This document shows positions 15,291 to 24,313 of a stretch of 64,000 bases of DNA, in pieces. A program made the translations under genes and the position numbers. The first letter of the stretch is position 1. The number at the start of each line of letters is the position of its first letter. The DNA comes from Pedobacter aquatilis (lineage in GTDB: Bacteria; Bacteroidota; Bacteroidia; Sphingobacteriales; Sphingobacteriaceae): contig NZ_JAUFPW010000008.1 in the NCBI RefSeq assembly GCF_030409415.1, positions 62,001 through 126,000 on the forward strand. Direction: 5' to 3'. The notes beneath the pieces were generated by a model. It ran no database searches. It was not told the origin of the DNA and saw nothing but the letters and a program-made list of their open reading frames with translations.

Positions 15291-17483
15291 CTAGTTTCCT
15301 AGTTCTGACATAAATTTGATTCGCATTAATTGAATTTCTTCACGAGTATAATCTGTTTCGCCAAGTTCATTTAACGCTTCATCAATCGAATCGTTTTCTG
15401 CGGCACGGAAATAATCGAAAACTTCATCTTGCCTGTCATCATCAATTACCTCATCTATAAAATAATTGAGATTTAGCTTTGTTCCAGAGTTAACAATCGA
15501 TTCAACCTCTTTCAAAATTTCCTCGTAAGTGATGCCTTTTGAATCAGCAATATCCTCTAAACCAATTTGTCTATCAATATTTTGGATGATAGAAACTTTC
15601 ATTTGAGATTTATTTGCTTGCGTTTTGATAATTAAATCAATCGGACGTTCGATGTCATTATCCTCTACGTATTTTTTTATCAACTCGATAAAAGGACTTC
15701 CGAATTTCATTGCCTTACCCGAACCAACGCCAGAAATTTGTTTTAGTTCTTCTGAAGTAATTGGATAATGCGTACACATTTCCTCTAAAGATGGATCTTG
15801 AAAAACTACGAATGGTGGAACACTTTTTTGTTTGGCAATTTTCTTACGTAAATCTTTAAGCAATTGCAATAAATGTGTATCCAATGCGCCAGTACCTTGT
15901 TTTACATCATCATCATCGTCATCACCACCAGTTTCTACTATTGGCTCATTTAAAATGAACTTTAAGCTGTAAGGATTTATAATAAAATCCTTACCCTGCT
16001 TGGTTAATTTTAATAAACCGTAATTATCTATATCCTTAAAAAGAAAATTATTAAGAACAGCCTGGCGGATTACAGATTTCCAAAGTAATTCTCCAACCAA
16101 TTTCCCAATGCCAAACTCGGGTAGCTTACTGTGTTCATAAGCAATGGTTTGCGCAGTTTCTAAACCTAAAAATACGTTTAGTAAATGTGCATCGTCAAAC
16201 TTCTCCCCACTCTTCTCTATAAATTTCAACAAAGTTGATAACTGCTGTTCAGCATCAAATTGCTTTTTAGGTTTTTTGCAATTATCGCACATGCAATTGC
16301 AACCTGTTTCATTAAAGTTTTCGCCAAAATAATGTAGAATTTGTTTGCGGCGGCAAACACCAGATTCTGCATAATCAATAACTTCCTTCAATATTTGTGT
16401 ACCAATTTCTCGTTCAGAAACCGGTTTATCTTTCATAAACTTAGCTAACTTATCTACATCTTTTTGAGCATAGAAAGCAATACAAACCCCTTCCCCACCA
16501 TCACGACCTGCCCTACCAGTTTCCTGATAATAACCTTCCATACTTTTTGGCACATCGTGGTGAATAACAAAACGAACATCAGGTTTATCGATACCCATAC
16601 CGAAAGCAATTGTTGCAACAATTACTTCAGCATCTTCCATCAAAAACTTATCTTGGGTTTCTGCTCTAACCTTTGGTTCTAAACCTGCATGGTAAGGTAA
16701 AGCACTAATTCCATTAAGATTCAATGCTTCAGCAACTTCCTCCACCTTTTTACGACTTAAACAATAAATTATACCCGATTTACCAGGGTTGGATTTAATG
16801 TACTTGATGATTTCCTTTGTGATATCCCTTTTAGGACGGATTTCATAAAATAAATTTGGTCTGTTGAATGATGATTTAAAAAGCGTTGCCTCCGTCATCC
16901 CAAGATTTTTCATAATATCTTGCTGAACTTTTGGCGTAGCTGTGGCCGTTAAAGCAATAATTGGGATGTTATTTCCTAAACCGGCAATAACTTGCTTAAT
17001 CTTTCGATATTCAGGTCTAAAATCATGTCCCCACTCCGAAATACAGTGCGCTTCATCAACAGCTACAAAAGATATTTTTATCAAATTTAAAAATTCGATA
17101 TTATCTTGTTTAGCTAAAGATTCAGGAGCCACGTAAAGTAATTTGGTGTGGCCTGCAAGTAAATCTGATTTAACTTGGGTAATTTCAGATTTGTTTAGGG
17201 ATGAATTTAGAAAATGAGCAATACTATCATTTCCACCAAAAGCCCTTAGTTGGTCTACCTGGTTTTTCATTAAAGCAATTAATGGAGAAATCACAATAGC
17301 TGTTCCTTCACTCATTAAAGCAGGTAATTGATAGCAAATAGACTTCCCTCCACCCGTTGGCATAATAACAAATGTGTTATTGCCTTCTAATATATTTGTG
17401 ATGATCGACTCTTGATCACCTTTGAAATTATCAAACCCAAAAAAATTCTGTAGGTTATCAAATAACGACTTTTTCACGTCCAT
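15291..17483 (-). CDS. recQ: ATP-dependent DNA helicase RecQ
   Basis: RecQ unwinds DNA 3'-to-5' in recombination and fork repair. I prefer the ATG at 17483 (MDVKKSLFDNLQNFFG, 730 residues) over a TTG 39 bases upstream. Motif I MPTGGGKSICYQLP, motif II VDEAHCISEWGHDFRPEY and motif VI GYYQETGRAGRDGG are intact. The zinc-binding cysteines follow (CRRKQILHYFGE, then CNCMCDNC), then the winged-helix RQC region. A six-Asp linker leads to an HRDC-like domain and a C-terminal helical tail. It is divergent from the KpsF-family gene. Confidence 0.96.
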   Translation of the reverse strand: MDVKKSLFDNLQNFFGFDNFKGDQESIITNILEGNNTFVIMPTGGGKSICYQLPALMSEGTAIVISPLIALMKNQVDQLRAFGGNDSIAHFLNSSLNKSEITQVKSDLLAGHTKLLYVAPESLAKQDNIEFLNLIKISFVAVDEAHCISEWGHDFRPEYRKIKQVIAGLGNNIPIIALTATATPKVQQDIMKNLGMTEATLFKSSFNRPNLFYEIRPKRDITKEIIKYIKSNPGKSGIIYCLSRKKVEEVAEALNLNGISALPYHAGLEPKVRAETQDKFLMEDAEVIVATIAFGMGIDKPDVRFVIHHDVPKSMEGYYQETGRAGRDGGEGVCIAFYAQKDVDKLAKFMKDKPVSEREIGTQILKEVIDYAESGVCRRKQILHYFGENFNETGCNCMCDNCKKPKKQFDAEQQLSTLLKFIEKSGEKFDDAHLLNVFLGLETAQTIAYEHSKLPEFGIGKLVGELLWKSVIRQAVLNNFLFKDIDNYGLLKLTKQGKDFIINPYSLKFILNEPIVETGGDDDDDDVKQGTGALDTHLLQLLKDLRKKIAKQKSVPPFVVFQDPSLEEMCTHYPITSEELKQISGVGSGKAMKFGSPFIELIKKYVEDNDIERPIDLIIKTQANKSQMKVSIIQNIDRQIGLEDIADSKGITYEEILKEVESIVNSGTKLNLNYFIDEVIDDDRQDEVFDYFRAAENDSIDEALNELGETDYTREEIQLMRIKFMSELGN

Positions 17484-17574
17484 TTTGTGTAATAAAATAT
17501 GCGATGCTATTTTTCTATCCAAAATAACATAATTTTACAAGAATTTCAATTATTAACAAACAATTTTTTTCTCT

Positions 17575-18543
17575 TTGAAAAGTAAAAAATCTACTATAGA
17601 ATCGGCAATAAGCACACTTAAGTTAGAAGCTGAAGCAATTTTAAATGTTGCAAGAAACCTAGACAGCAGTTTTGAAAATGTTGTAACTAATATTTTAAAT
17701 TGCAAAGGCCGTGTAATTATAACTGGAATAGGCAAAAGTGCAATCATTGCTCAAAAAATTGTTGCAACATTTAATTCTACTGGTACACCTGCAATATTTA
17801 TGCATGCTGCAGATGCCATCCATGGCGATTTGGGTATGATTCAGGTTGATGATATTATAATTTGTATATCAAAAAGCGGAAACACGCCTGAAATTAAAGT
17901 TTTGGCTCCGCTATTAAAAAGTGCCGGAAATATTTTAATTGGAATGGTTGGTGAGCTCAATTCATTTTTAGCCCAACAGGCTGATTTGATTTTAAATACT
18001 TCTGTAGAGAAAGAAGCTTGTCCGCATAACTTAGCACCAACAACAAGTACTACAGCACAGCTTGTAATGGGTGATGCTTTGGCAATTTGCTTGTTAGAAC
18101 ATCGGGAGTTTAATGAAAATGATTTTGCAAAGTATCACCCAGGTGGATCCTTAGGTAAAAAACTTTATTTAAAGGCTAGGGATTTAGCGTTAAGTAATGA
18201 AAAGCCATCAATAAACCCAGATGCTTCCGTTAAGCAAGTTTTAATAGAAATTAGTAAAAACCGTTTGGGTGCCGTTGCTGTTGTTGATGTAGATAATAAT
18301 TTATTAGGTGTTATTACCGATGGTGATATCAGGCGTATGCTGGAAAACAATGTAGATATTACAACATTGATTGCAACGGATATTATGGGTAAAAACCCAA
18401 AGGTTATTGATGGCGATGCACTTGCTATTGATGCCTTGAACATCATTAAAAAAAATAATATTACGCAGTTAATTGTTTTAGAACAAAATGCCTATTTTGG
18501 CATCATTCACTTACACGATTTGATCAACGAAGGAATTGTGTAA
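17575..18543 (+). CDS. kdsD: KpsF/GutQ-family arabinose-5-phosphate isomerase
   Basis: These enzymes convert ribulose-5-phosphate to arabinose-5-phosphate, the sugar donor for KdsA. The 322 residues contain an SIS domain (about 30-170, with GRVIITGIGKSAIIAQKIVA and the serine-rich ISKSGNTPEI) followed by two CBS domains (about 200-322; GAVAVVDVDNNLLGVITDGD). Only a TTG at 17575 offers a start that includes the whole N-terminal helix; no ATG is nearby. The mannose-1-phosphate guanylyltransferase gene starts 14 bases downstream, so both probably belong to one sugar-nucleotide operon. Catabolic GutQ/KpsF homologues cannot be excluded from sequence alone. Confidence 0.9.
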   Translation: MKSKKSTIESAISTLKLEAEAILNVARNLDSSFENVVTNILNCKGRVIITGIGKSAIIAQKIVATFNSTGTPAIFMHAADAIHGDLGMIQVDDIIICISKSGNTPEIKVLAPLLKSAGNILIGMVGELNSFLAQQADLILNTSVEKEACPHNLAPTTSTTAQLVMGDALAICLLEHREFNENDFAKYHPGGSLGKKLYLKARDLALSNEKPSINPDASVKQVLIEISKNRLGAVAVVDVDNNLLGVITDGDIRRMLENNVDITTLIATDIMGKNPKVIDGDALAIDALNIIKKNNITQLIVLEQNAYFGIIHLHDLINEGIV

Positions 18544-18557
18544 TTTTAAATCATCAA

Positions 18558-19649
18558 ATGAATAAAAATTATTACGTACTCATAATGGCTGGTGGTGTTG
18601 GAAGCCGTTTCTGGCCTGTCAGCAGAACTGAACATCCTAAACAATTTATCGATTTTTTTGGCATTGGGAAAACGCTTATCCAAAGTACTTATGAGCGATT
18701 TTTAAAAATATGCCCACCTGAAAATATTTTCATTGTTTCAAACGAGATTTATACTGACTTAATTAAAGAACAGCTGCCAGATTTATCTGAGAACCAAATA
18801 ATGGCAGAACCTCTATTAAGAAATACTGCTCCTTGTGTGGCTTACGGCTGTTTAAAAATTTCTGAGTTAAATCCTAACGCTACTATTGTTGTAACGCCAT
18901 CAGACCATACTATAGCAGATTTACCAGCATTTACTGAAACAATACAGCAGTCTTTAAATGCAGCATCAGAAAACGACTGTTTAATAACACTTGGCATAAA
19001 ACCTAATCGACCAGATACTGGATATGGTTATATCCAACATACAGACCATGTTTTAAATACGGATAAGGATTTGCATAAAGTTAAAACCTTTACTGAAAAA
19101 CCTAACTTAGAACTTGCTAAATCTTTTATCCAAAGTGGAGATTTTCTATGGAACGCTGGTATATTTATTTGGTCTGCAAAAACCATTTTAAAAGCTTTTA
19201 ACAAACATTTACCAGATATGTATGAGATATTTAATGCAGGTAAATCTGAATTAAATACATCCAGGGAAAAAGCTTTTATTAATAATGCTTACCTCCAATG
19301 CACAAATATTTCTATAGATTTTGGAGTAATGGAAAAAGCGGATAATGTTTATGTTCTACCTGCTGATTTTGGTTGGTCTGATTTGGGCACATGGGCATCA
19401 ATTTATGAAATGGCCGAAAAGGATTACGTAGGTAATGCGGTTATTCCTTCTGAACAAGTTGTTATGTTCGATTCATCTAATTGTATGGTTAATGTACCAA
19501 AGGATAAGCTCGTTATTTTAAACGGTTTACATGATTATATTGTTGTAGAAAGTAACAATACTTTAATGATTTGCCCTAGAGATGAAGAACAGAAAGTAAA
19601 AGAATTTGTTGCCGAAGTAAAATCTAGATTCGGAAATAAGTATATTTAA
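18558..19649 (+). CDS. manC: Mannose-1-phosphate guanylyltransferase
   Basis: This enzyme makes GDP-mannose from GTP and mannose-1-phosphate, for LPS, polysaccharide and GDP-fucose synthesis. The 363 residues start with the nucleotidyltransferase signature IMAGGVGSRFWPVSRTEHPK, followed by family stretches VVTPSDHTIADLPAF, TGYGYIQH, VKTFTEKPN, DFLWNAGIFIWSA and PADFGWSDLGTW. It lacks the C-terminal phosphomannose isomerase domain of bifunctional forms, so it is the short single-function type. It lies 14 bases after the KpsF-family gene. A 20-bp-stem hairpin (19670-19722) ends the unit. Confidence 0.94.
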   Translation: MNKNYYVLIMAGGVGSRFWPVSRTEHPKQFIDFFGIGKTLIQSTYERFLKICPPENIFIVSNEIYTDLIKEQLPDLSENQIMAEPLLRNTAPCVAYGCLKISELNPNATIVVTPSDHTIADLPAFTETIQQSLNAASENDCLITLGIKPNRPDTGYGYIQHTDHVLNTDKDLHKVKTFTEKPNLELAKSFIQSGDFLWNAGIFIWSAKTILKAFNKHLPDMYEIFNAGKSELNTSREKAFINNAYLQCTNISIDFGVMEKADNVYVLPADFGWSDLGTWASIYEMAEKDYVGNAVIPSEQVVMFDSSNCMVNVPKDKLVILNGLHDYIVVESNNTLMICPRDEEQKVKEFVAEVKSRFGNKYI

Positions 19650-19669
19650 TTTTAAAAAGGATAACAAAG

Positions 19670-19722
19670 AAAGCCACAGATTTACAGATTCTATTTAAGA
19701 TTATCTGTAAATCTGTGGCTTT
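19670..19722. terminator. Bidirectional hairpin between manC and rlmB
   Basis: A 20-bp perfect stem (AAAGCCACAGATTTACAGAT with its inverse complement) and a 13-base loop lie between convergent genes. T runs are short. The word CCACAGATTTACAGAT recurs near 51196, so this is also a repeat-family member. Confidence 0.65.
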
Positions 19723-19755
19723 AACATTATAAATAATCCTTGTTTAATATAAAGA

Positions 19756-20520
19756 CTATACTCTTTGTCTTACAGCTTCATATAAAATTACTCCGGCGGC
19801 GACAGAAACATTCAAAGATTCAATTTTGCCAGCCATCGGAATTTTTGCAAGATGATCAGCTACACGTAAAAGGTCGTTAGAAATACCTTCGTCTTCCGAG
19901 CCCATAACAATTGCGGTTGGCATTGTGTAATCGGGATTATAAATCAAATCATTCGTTTTTTCAGTACATGCTACGATTTGTAAGCCACTGTCTTGTAAAA
20001 ACAAACAAGTTTTATGCAAATTAGCATGGCGGCAAATTGGAATATTAAACAATGCGCCAGCAGATGTTTTAATCGCATCGGCGTTTATTTGTGCCGCATT
20101 TTTTAGCGGAACCACAATGGCATGAACACCTACACAAGCAGCTGTACGGGCAATTGCACCCATGTTACGAACATCAGTTACACTATCTAAAATTAAAATT
20201 AAAGGAACTTCTCCTTTTTCAAATACAGCCGGAACAATATCTTCTATATTTTGATACGTGATTGGTGAAATTACCGCAATAACGCCCTGGTGATTTTTTT
20301 GAGACATTCTGTTCAACTTTTCAACCGGAACAGAATTTAAAGGGATTAACGTTCCAGATAATAATGCTTTTAATTCCAGAAATAAATCGCCACCTAAACC
20401 TCTTTGCACATAAATGGTTTCAATATCTCGCCCGGCTTTAATTGCTTCAATTACAGCTCTAATGCCAAATACAAACTCATTATTTTCTTTTACGCGTTGC
20501 GGTCTTCTAAAATTATCCAT
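19756..20520 (-). CDS. rlmB: 23S rRNA 2'-O-methyltransferase, RlmB/TrmH family
   Basis: RlmB methylates the ribose of a guanosine (G2251 in E. coli) in 23S rRNA using S-adenosylmethionine. The 254 residues show an N-terminal substrate-binding domain (FVFGIRAVIEAIKAGRDIE) and a C-terminal SPOUT (knotted) domain with the three motifs LILDSVTDVRNMGAIARTA, VMGSEDEGIS and IPMAGKIESLNVSVAAGVIL. The start at 20520 gives the usual short N-terminus before the substrate domain. It is convergent with manC. Exact site specificity among TrmH-family paralogues is inferred. Confidence 0.92.
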   Translation of the reverse strand: MDNFRRPQRVKENNEFVFGIRAVIEAIKAGRDIETIYVQRGLGGDLFLELKALLSGTLIPLNSVPVEKLNRMSQKNHQGVIAVISPITYQNIEDIVPAVFEKGEVPLILILDSVTDVRNMGAIARTAACVGVHAIVVPLKNAAQINADAIKTSAGALFNIPICRHANLHKTCLFLQDSGLQIVACTEKTNDLIYNPDYTMPTAIVMGSEDEGISNDLLRVADHLAKIPMAGKIESLNVSVAAGVILYEAVRQRV

Positions 20521-20687
20521 TATTCAAAATTGAGGTACAAAAGTAACCCAAATAATTTTCCTTATCCACATTTTGTTGTTTAAAAAAAAATCATATTGTT
20601 AAAATCGCTATAAAAATTAAATTCTTTAAGCTTCAATTTGTTAGCAACTCCTAATAACTTATTAAATCAATCGCTTAAACTTTTAAC

Positions 20688-20695
20688 TACTTTTG
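20688..20695 (+). promoter_or_regulatory. Predicted -7 box of dnaB
   Basis: TACTTTTG fits TAnnTTTG. Its G is 5 bases before the first ATG (20700) and 11 before the second (20706), so the transcript is expected to start at or near the first codon. Confidence 0.55.
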
Positions 20696-20699
20696 TTGT

Positions 20700-22265
20700 A
20701 TGAGTATGGATAACGAACAAGGCGGAAAGAATAGTATATCAGCAAGAAAGGCACGTTTAAACACATCAGTGAGCAATGCAGGTAAACTTCCGCCACAGGC
20801 ATTAGATTTAGAAGAAGCCGTTTTAGGTGCCCTAATGCTTGAAAAAGATGCGTTATCGGCTGTTATTGATATTTTAAAACCAGAGGTTTTTTATCACGAC
20901 GCACACCAAAAGATTTTTGCGGCAATTCACATGCTTTTCGAGAAATCGAAGCCAGTTGATATCTTGACTGTAACCTCAGAATTACGTCAGATGGGGACTT
21001 TGGAAATGGTTGGCGGCGCATATTACATCACTAACTTAACCAACCGTGTAGCCTCTGCTGCCAATATAGAATTCCATGCCAGAATTATTTCACAGAAATA
21101 CATTCAACGTGAGTTGATTAGAATTTCTACAGATATTATTACAAATGCTTACGAAGATACAACTGATATTTTCGATTTATTAGACCATGCAGAGAAAGGC
21201 TTGTTCGATATCGCCCAAAACAATTTACGTAGAGATACGCAGAAAATGGACGATATTATTAAGCAATCTTTGGCTACCCTTGAGGAATTAAGAACCAAAA
21301 CTGATGGTTTAACTGGTGTTCCAACGGGTTTTACCGGTTTAGATAGAATTACAGGTGGTTGGCAAAAACAAGATTTAGTAATTATTGCGGCTCGTCCGGC
21401 GATGGGAAAAACGGCATTCGTATTAACCTGTGCCAGAAACGCAACCGTAGATTTTGCAAAGCCAACTGTGGTTTTCTCCTTAGAGATGTCTTCGGTTCAG
21501 TTAGTGAATCGTTTAATTTCTGGAGAGGCCGAAATTGAGCAGGAAAAAATTAGAAAAGGAAATTTACAGGAATGGGAATGGCAACAATTACACAGCAAAA
21601 TTGGCCGCTTAACAGAAGCTCCACTCCTGATTGATGATACACCTGCGTTAAATATTTTTGAGTTTAGGGCAAAGTGTCGTAGATTAAAATCGCAATACGA
21701 TATTCAGCTGGTTATCGTCGATTATTTGCAGCTAATGCATGGTAAAGGTGAAGGTGGAAAAGGTGGCGGTAACCGTGAGCAGGAAATTGGCAGTATTTCC
21801 AGGGCTTTAAAATCTGTTGCCAAAGAATTAGACGTTCCGGTTTTGGCACTTTCTCAGTTAAGTCGTGCGGTAGAAAGTCGCCCGGGTTTACAAGGTAAAA
21901 GACCAATGTTATCCGATTTACGTGAATCTGGTTCAATTGAGCAGGATGCAGATATGGTTTTATTCTTATATCGCCCTGAATATTACGGTATTACTGAAGA
22001 TGAGCAAGGTCGTTCTCAAGCTGGGATTGGTGAGGTAATTATTGCTAAACACCGTAACGGTGAAACCGGAATTGTGCCACTAAAATTCGTTGGTAAATTT
22101 GTTAAGTTTACAGATTTGGAAGAAGATTTTACTGCTCCAAATTCATTCTCAAATGATAGTCCTTCGGCCGGAATGTATCCATCACAAGATTTTGAAAAGC
22201 AAAGCAATGTTATCATTCGCCCATCAAAAATGGATGATTATAGTGATGACGACCCTCCGTTTTAA
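20700..22265 (+). CDS. dnaB: Replicative DNA helicase DnaB
   Basis: DnaB is the hexameric 5'-to-3' helicase of the replication fork. The 521 residues contain an N-terminal helical domain (AVLGALMLEKDALSAVIDIL) and a RecA-like ATPase with Walker A ARPAMGKTAF, SLEMSSVQLVNRLISGE, Walker B LVIVDYLQLM and sensor LALSQLSRAVESR. No intein interrupts the P-loop, a common insertion site in this family. Two ATGs (20700 and 20706) are possible starts. It is divergent from rlmB. The stop is followed by repeats. Confidence 0.97.
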   Translation: MSMDNEQGGKNSISARKARLNTSVSNAGKLPPQALDLEEAVLGALMLEKDALSAVIDILKPEVFYHDAHQKIFAAIHMLFEKSKPVDILTVTSELRQMGTLEMVGGAYYITNLTNRVASAANIEFHARIISQKYIQRELIRISTDIITNAYEDTTDIFDLLDHAEKGLFDIAQNNLRRDTQKMDDIIKQSLATLEELRTKTDGLTGVPTGFTGLDRITGGWQKQDLVIIAARPAMGKTAFVLTCARNATVDFAKPTVVFSLEMSSVQLVNRLISGEAEIEQEKIRKGNLQEWEWQQLHSKIGRLTEAPLLIDDTPALNIFEFRAKCRRLKSQYDIQLVIVDYLQLMHGKGEGGKGGGNREQEIGSISRALKSVAKELDVPVLALSQLSRAVESRPGLQGKRPMLSDLRESGSIEQDADMVLFLYRPEYYGITEDEQGRSQAGIGEVIIAKHRNGETGIVPLKFVGKFVKFTDLEEDFTAPNSFSNDSPSAGMYPSQDFEKQSNVIIRPSKMDDYSDDDPPF

Positions 22266-22287
22266 TCTAAGTTTCTAATAACCATAC

Positions 22288-22314
22288 CGTCATTGCGAGG
22301 CAAGAAGCAATCTC
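22288..22314. repeat. Half-copy of GTCATTGCGAGG repeat
   Basis: CGTCATTGCGAGGCAAGAAG followed by CAATCTC matches one arm of the perfect palindrome at 50300-50369 with one change. No opposite arm is present. Confidence 0.75.
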
Positions 22315-22385
22315 TTTTATCAATTTTAGCTTTTAGTACGATTTTGAGCATTATTAATTATTTGAAAACGAGCGCATAGAAGTTC

Positions 22386-22604
22386 TTCGCTTAAACCTGC
22401 CCTGCTGTACATTTTAGTCCCGATGAAAAATCGGGAGCTGCCATTTCCATCAGGTTTATTAACAATGCTACTGCACCAAAACCGGTCTGAGTTTCCTAAA
22501 CCTGACAGACGCGGATACCGGCCAAGTGCGTAAAGACTGAAGGCGTATGAGCAAATGGCAGGACGAACATTTAATTGTAACGATGCCACTGCTTTTCAAA
22601 AAAA
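22386..22604. repeat. Dispersed intergenic element, CTGCTTTTCAAA-end family
   Basis: Shared with 48450-48532: the TCCCGAT-loop-ATCGGGA hairpin, and an end region of the form GGACgAACnTTnA...GAT.C.aCTGCTTTTCAAA. The two copies have different internal lengths. It may be a remnant of a mobile miniature element. Confidence 0.5.
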
Positions 22605-23822
22605 TTAAAAAAGATAACCTACTAAAATTCCGGCTAAAACAATTAATGGTGTACTAATTTTAGTGAAATTAAGAACTAAAAATGTGATAATCATTATTGC
22701 TATAAAAAGCCAGTTAAAACCCATTGGAACTAATAAAAGAATAAAAGCAGCAAAGATAAAACCAACGCTTACCGCATTAATTCCGGATAAGCTATGCCTA
22801 ATTCTGGATATTTTTTTTAAATCATCCCAAAATGGAACAATAAATAAAACCAAAATTAAACCTGGTAAATTTATTCCAATTACACCAATTACACCACCCA
22901 GGATTTGCCCGCCAATGCCATAACCAAAATTTTTCATACTTAATGAACCCAAATAGCTCGTAAAGGAAAATGTTGGTCCAGGCAGCGCTTGTTGCAGAGC
23001 AAAGCCCGATAAAAAGCCAGGAGCTTGTATGTAATGTTTCATTTCAACAAATTCTGTAAACATTAATGGCACTAAAACTTGTCCGCCCCCAAATACTAAA
23101 ATTCCGTTACGATAAAAGTTTTCTAGCAAACGGATGGGTAAGCTGAATGGCGATGTTCTATTTATAATGGCACCTATTAAAGCAAATAAAAGTAAGGCGC
23201 CAAGAAAATAAATTAGCTTGCGTGGGTTAATATTTGAGAATAGTTTAACCCGAAGTTCTGTTTCTTCGTGAGGTGTTTCAATTGCCGAAGAAATAATACC
23301 TCCAATTAAAATGGCCAGCGGAAAAACGTATGCATTTTTTAAGACTAAAGTTGCTACAACAGCGGCAAGAGATAAGAAGATAGAAACCTGACTGGTAAGA
23401 ACTTTTTTACCCAACTTAAATGCTCCGTAAGCAACAATTCCTAACGCGATTGGCTGTATATATTCTAAAACATCAGCAAACTTACGCTGCTGATCCAGCA
23501 TTGCATAACTTATTGCAGCAAATGTCATTATTGCTGCTGTTGGTAAAATCCAGATTAAGAAAGTAATAATCGCAAGTTTAATTTTTCCAACTTTCCAGGC
23601 AATACCAACGAGTGTTTGTGTTGATGCCGGACCAGGTAAAACTTGTGCCAATGCATTTAATTCTAGCAATTCTTCTTCGGTAATGAACTTTGTATTGTGA
23701 ACAAAATACTTTAAAAGTAAGGCTAAATGAGCCGATGCACCGCCAAAGGAGGTAAATGTAAAAAAGATAACACTGCGTAAAAAAAGCAGTTGTCTCCTTG
23801 CCGATATTGGCGTCCTTTCCAT
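22605..23822 (-). CDS. chrA: Chromate-ion transporter (CHR) family protein
   Basis: The 405-residue membrane protein has two homologous halves of about five to six helices, as in long-form CHR proteins. Family motifs are clear: FFTFTSFGGASAHLALL and LNALAQVLPGPASTQTLVG in the first half, FGGGQVLVPLM and ALQQALPGPTFSFTSYLGS in the second. Characterised members export chromate, but many bacteria with CHR homologues are not chromate resistant, so the substrate is uncertain. The TPR gene lies 20 bases upstream on the same strand and is probably cotranscribed. Confidence 0.9.
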   Translation of the reverse strand: MERTPISARRQLLFLRSVIFFTFTSFGGASAHLALLLKYFVHNTKFITEEELLELNALAQVLPGPASTQTLVGIAWKVGKIKLAIITFLIWILPTAAIMTFAAISYAMLDQQRKFADVLEYIQPIALGIVAYGAFKLGKKVLTSQVSIFLSLAAVVATLVLKNAYVFPLAILIGGIISSAIETPHEETELRVKLFSNINPRKLIYFLGALLLFALIGAIINRTSPFSLPIRLLENFYRNGILVFGGGQVLVPLMFTEFVEMKHYIQAPGFLSGFALQQALPGPTFSFTSYLGSLSMKNFGYGIGGQILGGVIGVIGINLPGLILVLFIVPFWDDLKKISRIRHSLSGINAVSVGFIFAAFILLLVPMGFNWLFIAIMIITFLVLNFTKISTPLIVLAGILVGYLF

Positions 23823-23842
23823 TTAAAAATTAAAGTCTTAAA

Positions 23843-24178
23843 TTAATCGTCTTCATAATCTAATCCAACTGCAGAATTATAAGCACCCTGCAATTCGGAA
23901 AAAGCATGCATATCTCTTTTACTACGAGCTACAACCATTCCTTTTTGATAAATTTCGATGGCTTTATCTTTTTGATTGTCTTTCTCTAACAACTTGCCTA
24001 AATGATAATATGTACCAACATAATCTGGATGTTTTTCGGTTAATTCTTGGTAAAAAGAATAGGCTTTTTCCTTATCATTTTGATTGTTATACTCTGTAGC
24101 TAAGGCATATAGAATAAACGGGTCGTTGGGTTCATTTTCTAAAAACTCTAATAACTTTGCTAAACGGCTTGATGACAT
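23843..24178 (-). CDS. Small TPR-repeat protein
   Basis: The 111 residues form about three tetratricopeptide repeats, with the hydrophobic spacing visible in FILYALATEYNNQNDKEKAY, YYHLGKLLEKDNQKDKAIEI and the following helix. There is no signal peptide or membrane segment, so it is a cytoplasmic protein-interaction module. It lies directly upstream of the CHR transporter on the same strand and is divergent from etfB. The partner is unknown. Confidence 0.88.
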   Translation of the reverse strand: MSSSRLAKLLEFLENEPNDPFILYALATEYNNQNDKEKAYSFYQELTEKHPDYVGTYYHLGKLLEKDNQKDKAIEIYQKGMVVARSKRDMHAFSELQGAYNSAVGLDYEDD

Positions 24179-24200
24179 TTTATTTCCTTGCTTTTTTAAT

Positions 24201-24208
24201 TAAATTTG
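24201..24208 (+). promoter_or_regulatory. Predicted -7 box of etfBA
   Basis: TAAATTTG fits TAnnTTTG and would give a leader of about 100 bases before etfB at 24314. Confidence 0.5.
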
Positions 24209-24313
24209 CAGAAAGACCTAATATATAAATCTAAATAATTATGGGTTTTCAAATGGATAAATGTTTTAATCTACTATGAAAATTACATAATACTTAAACC
24301 CAATTTAATACAT

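Larger units (their letters stand above)
22266..22604. other. Repeat-filled spacer between dnaB and chrA
   Basis: It holds a half-copy of the GTCATTGCGAGG repeat (22288-22314). A longer element follows (about 22386-22604) with an internal hairpin TCCCGAT/ATCGGGA (22418-22436) and an end CACTGCTTTTCAAAAAAA matching a spacer element at about 48450-48532. An 87-codon frame here (22326-22589, minus) is repeat sequence, not a gene. Confidence 0.65.

Noticed and set aside
22326..22589. Open frame of 87 codons in the dnaB-chrA spacer
   Set aside because: The sequence is a dispersed repeat element with internal hairpin; the peptide has no credible homology pattern.
22605..23822. Firm chromate-resistance claim for the CHR gene
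   Set aside because: Membership of the CHR family alone does not show chromate export; no chrB-like regulator or reductase is nearby.
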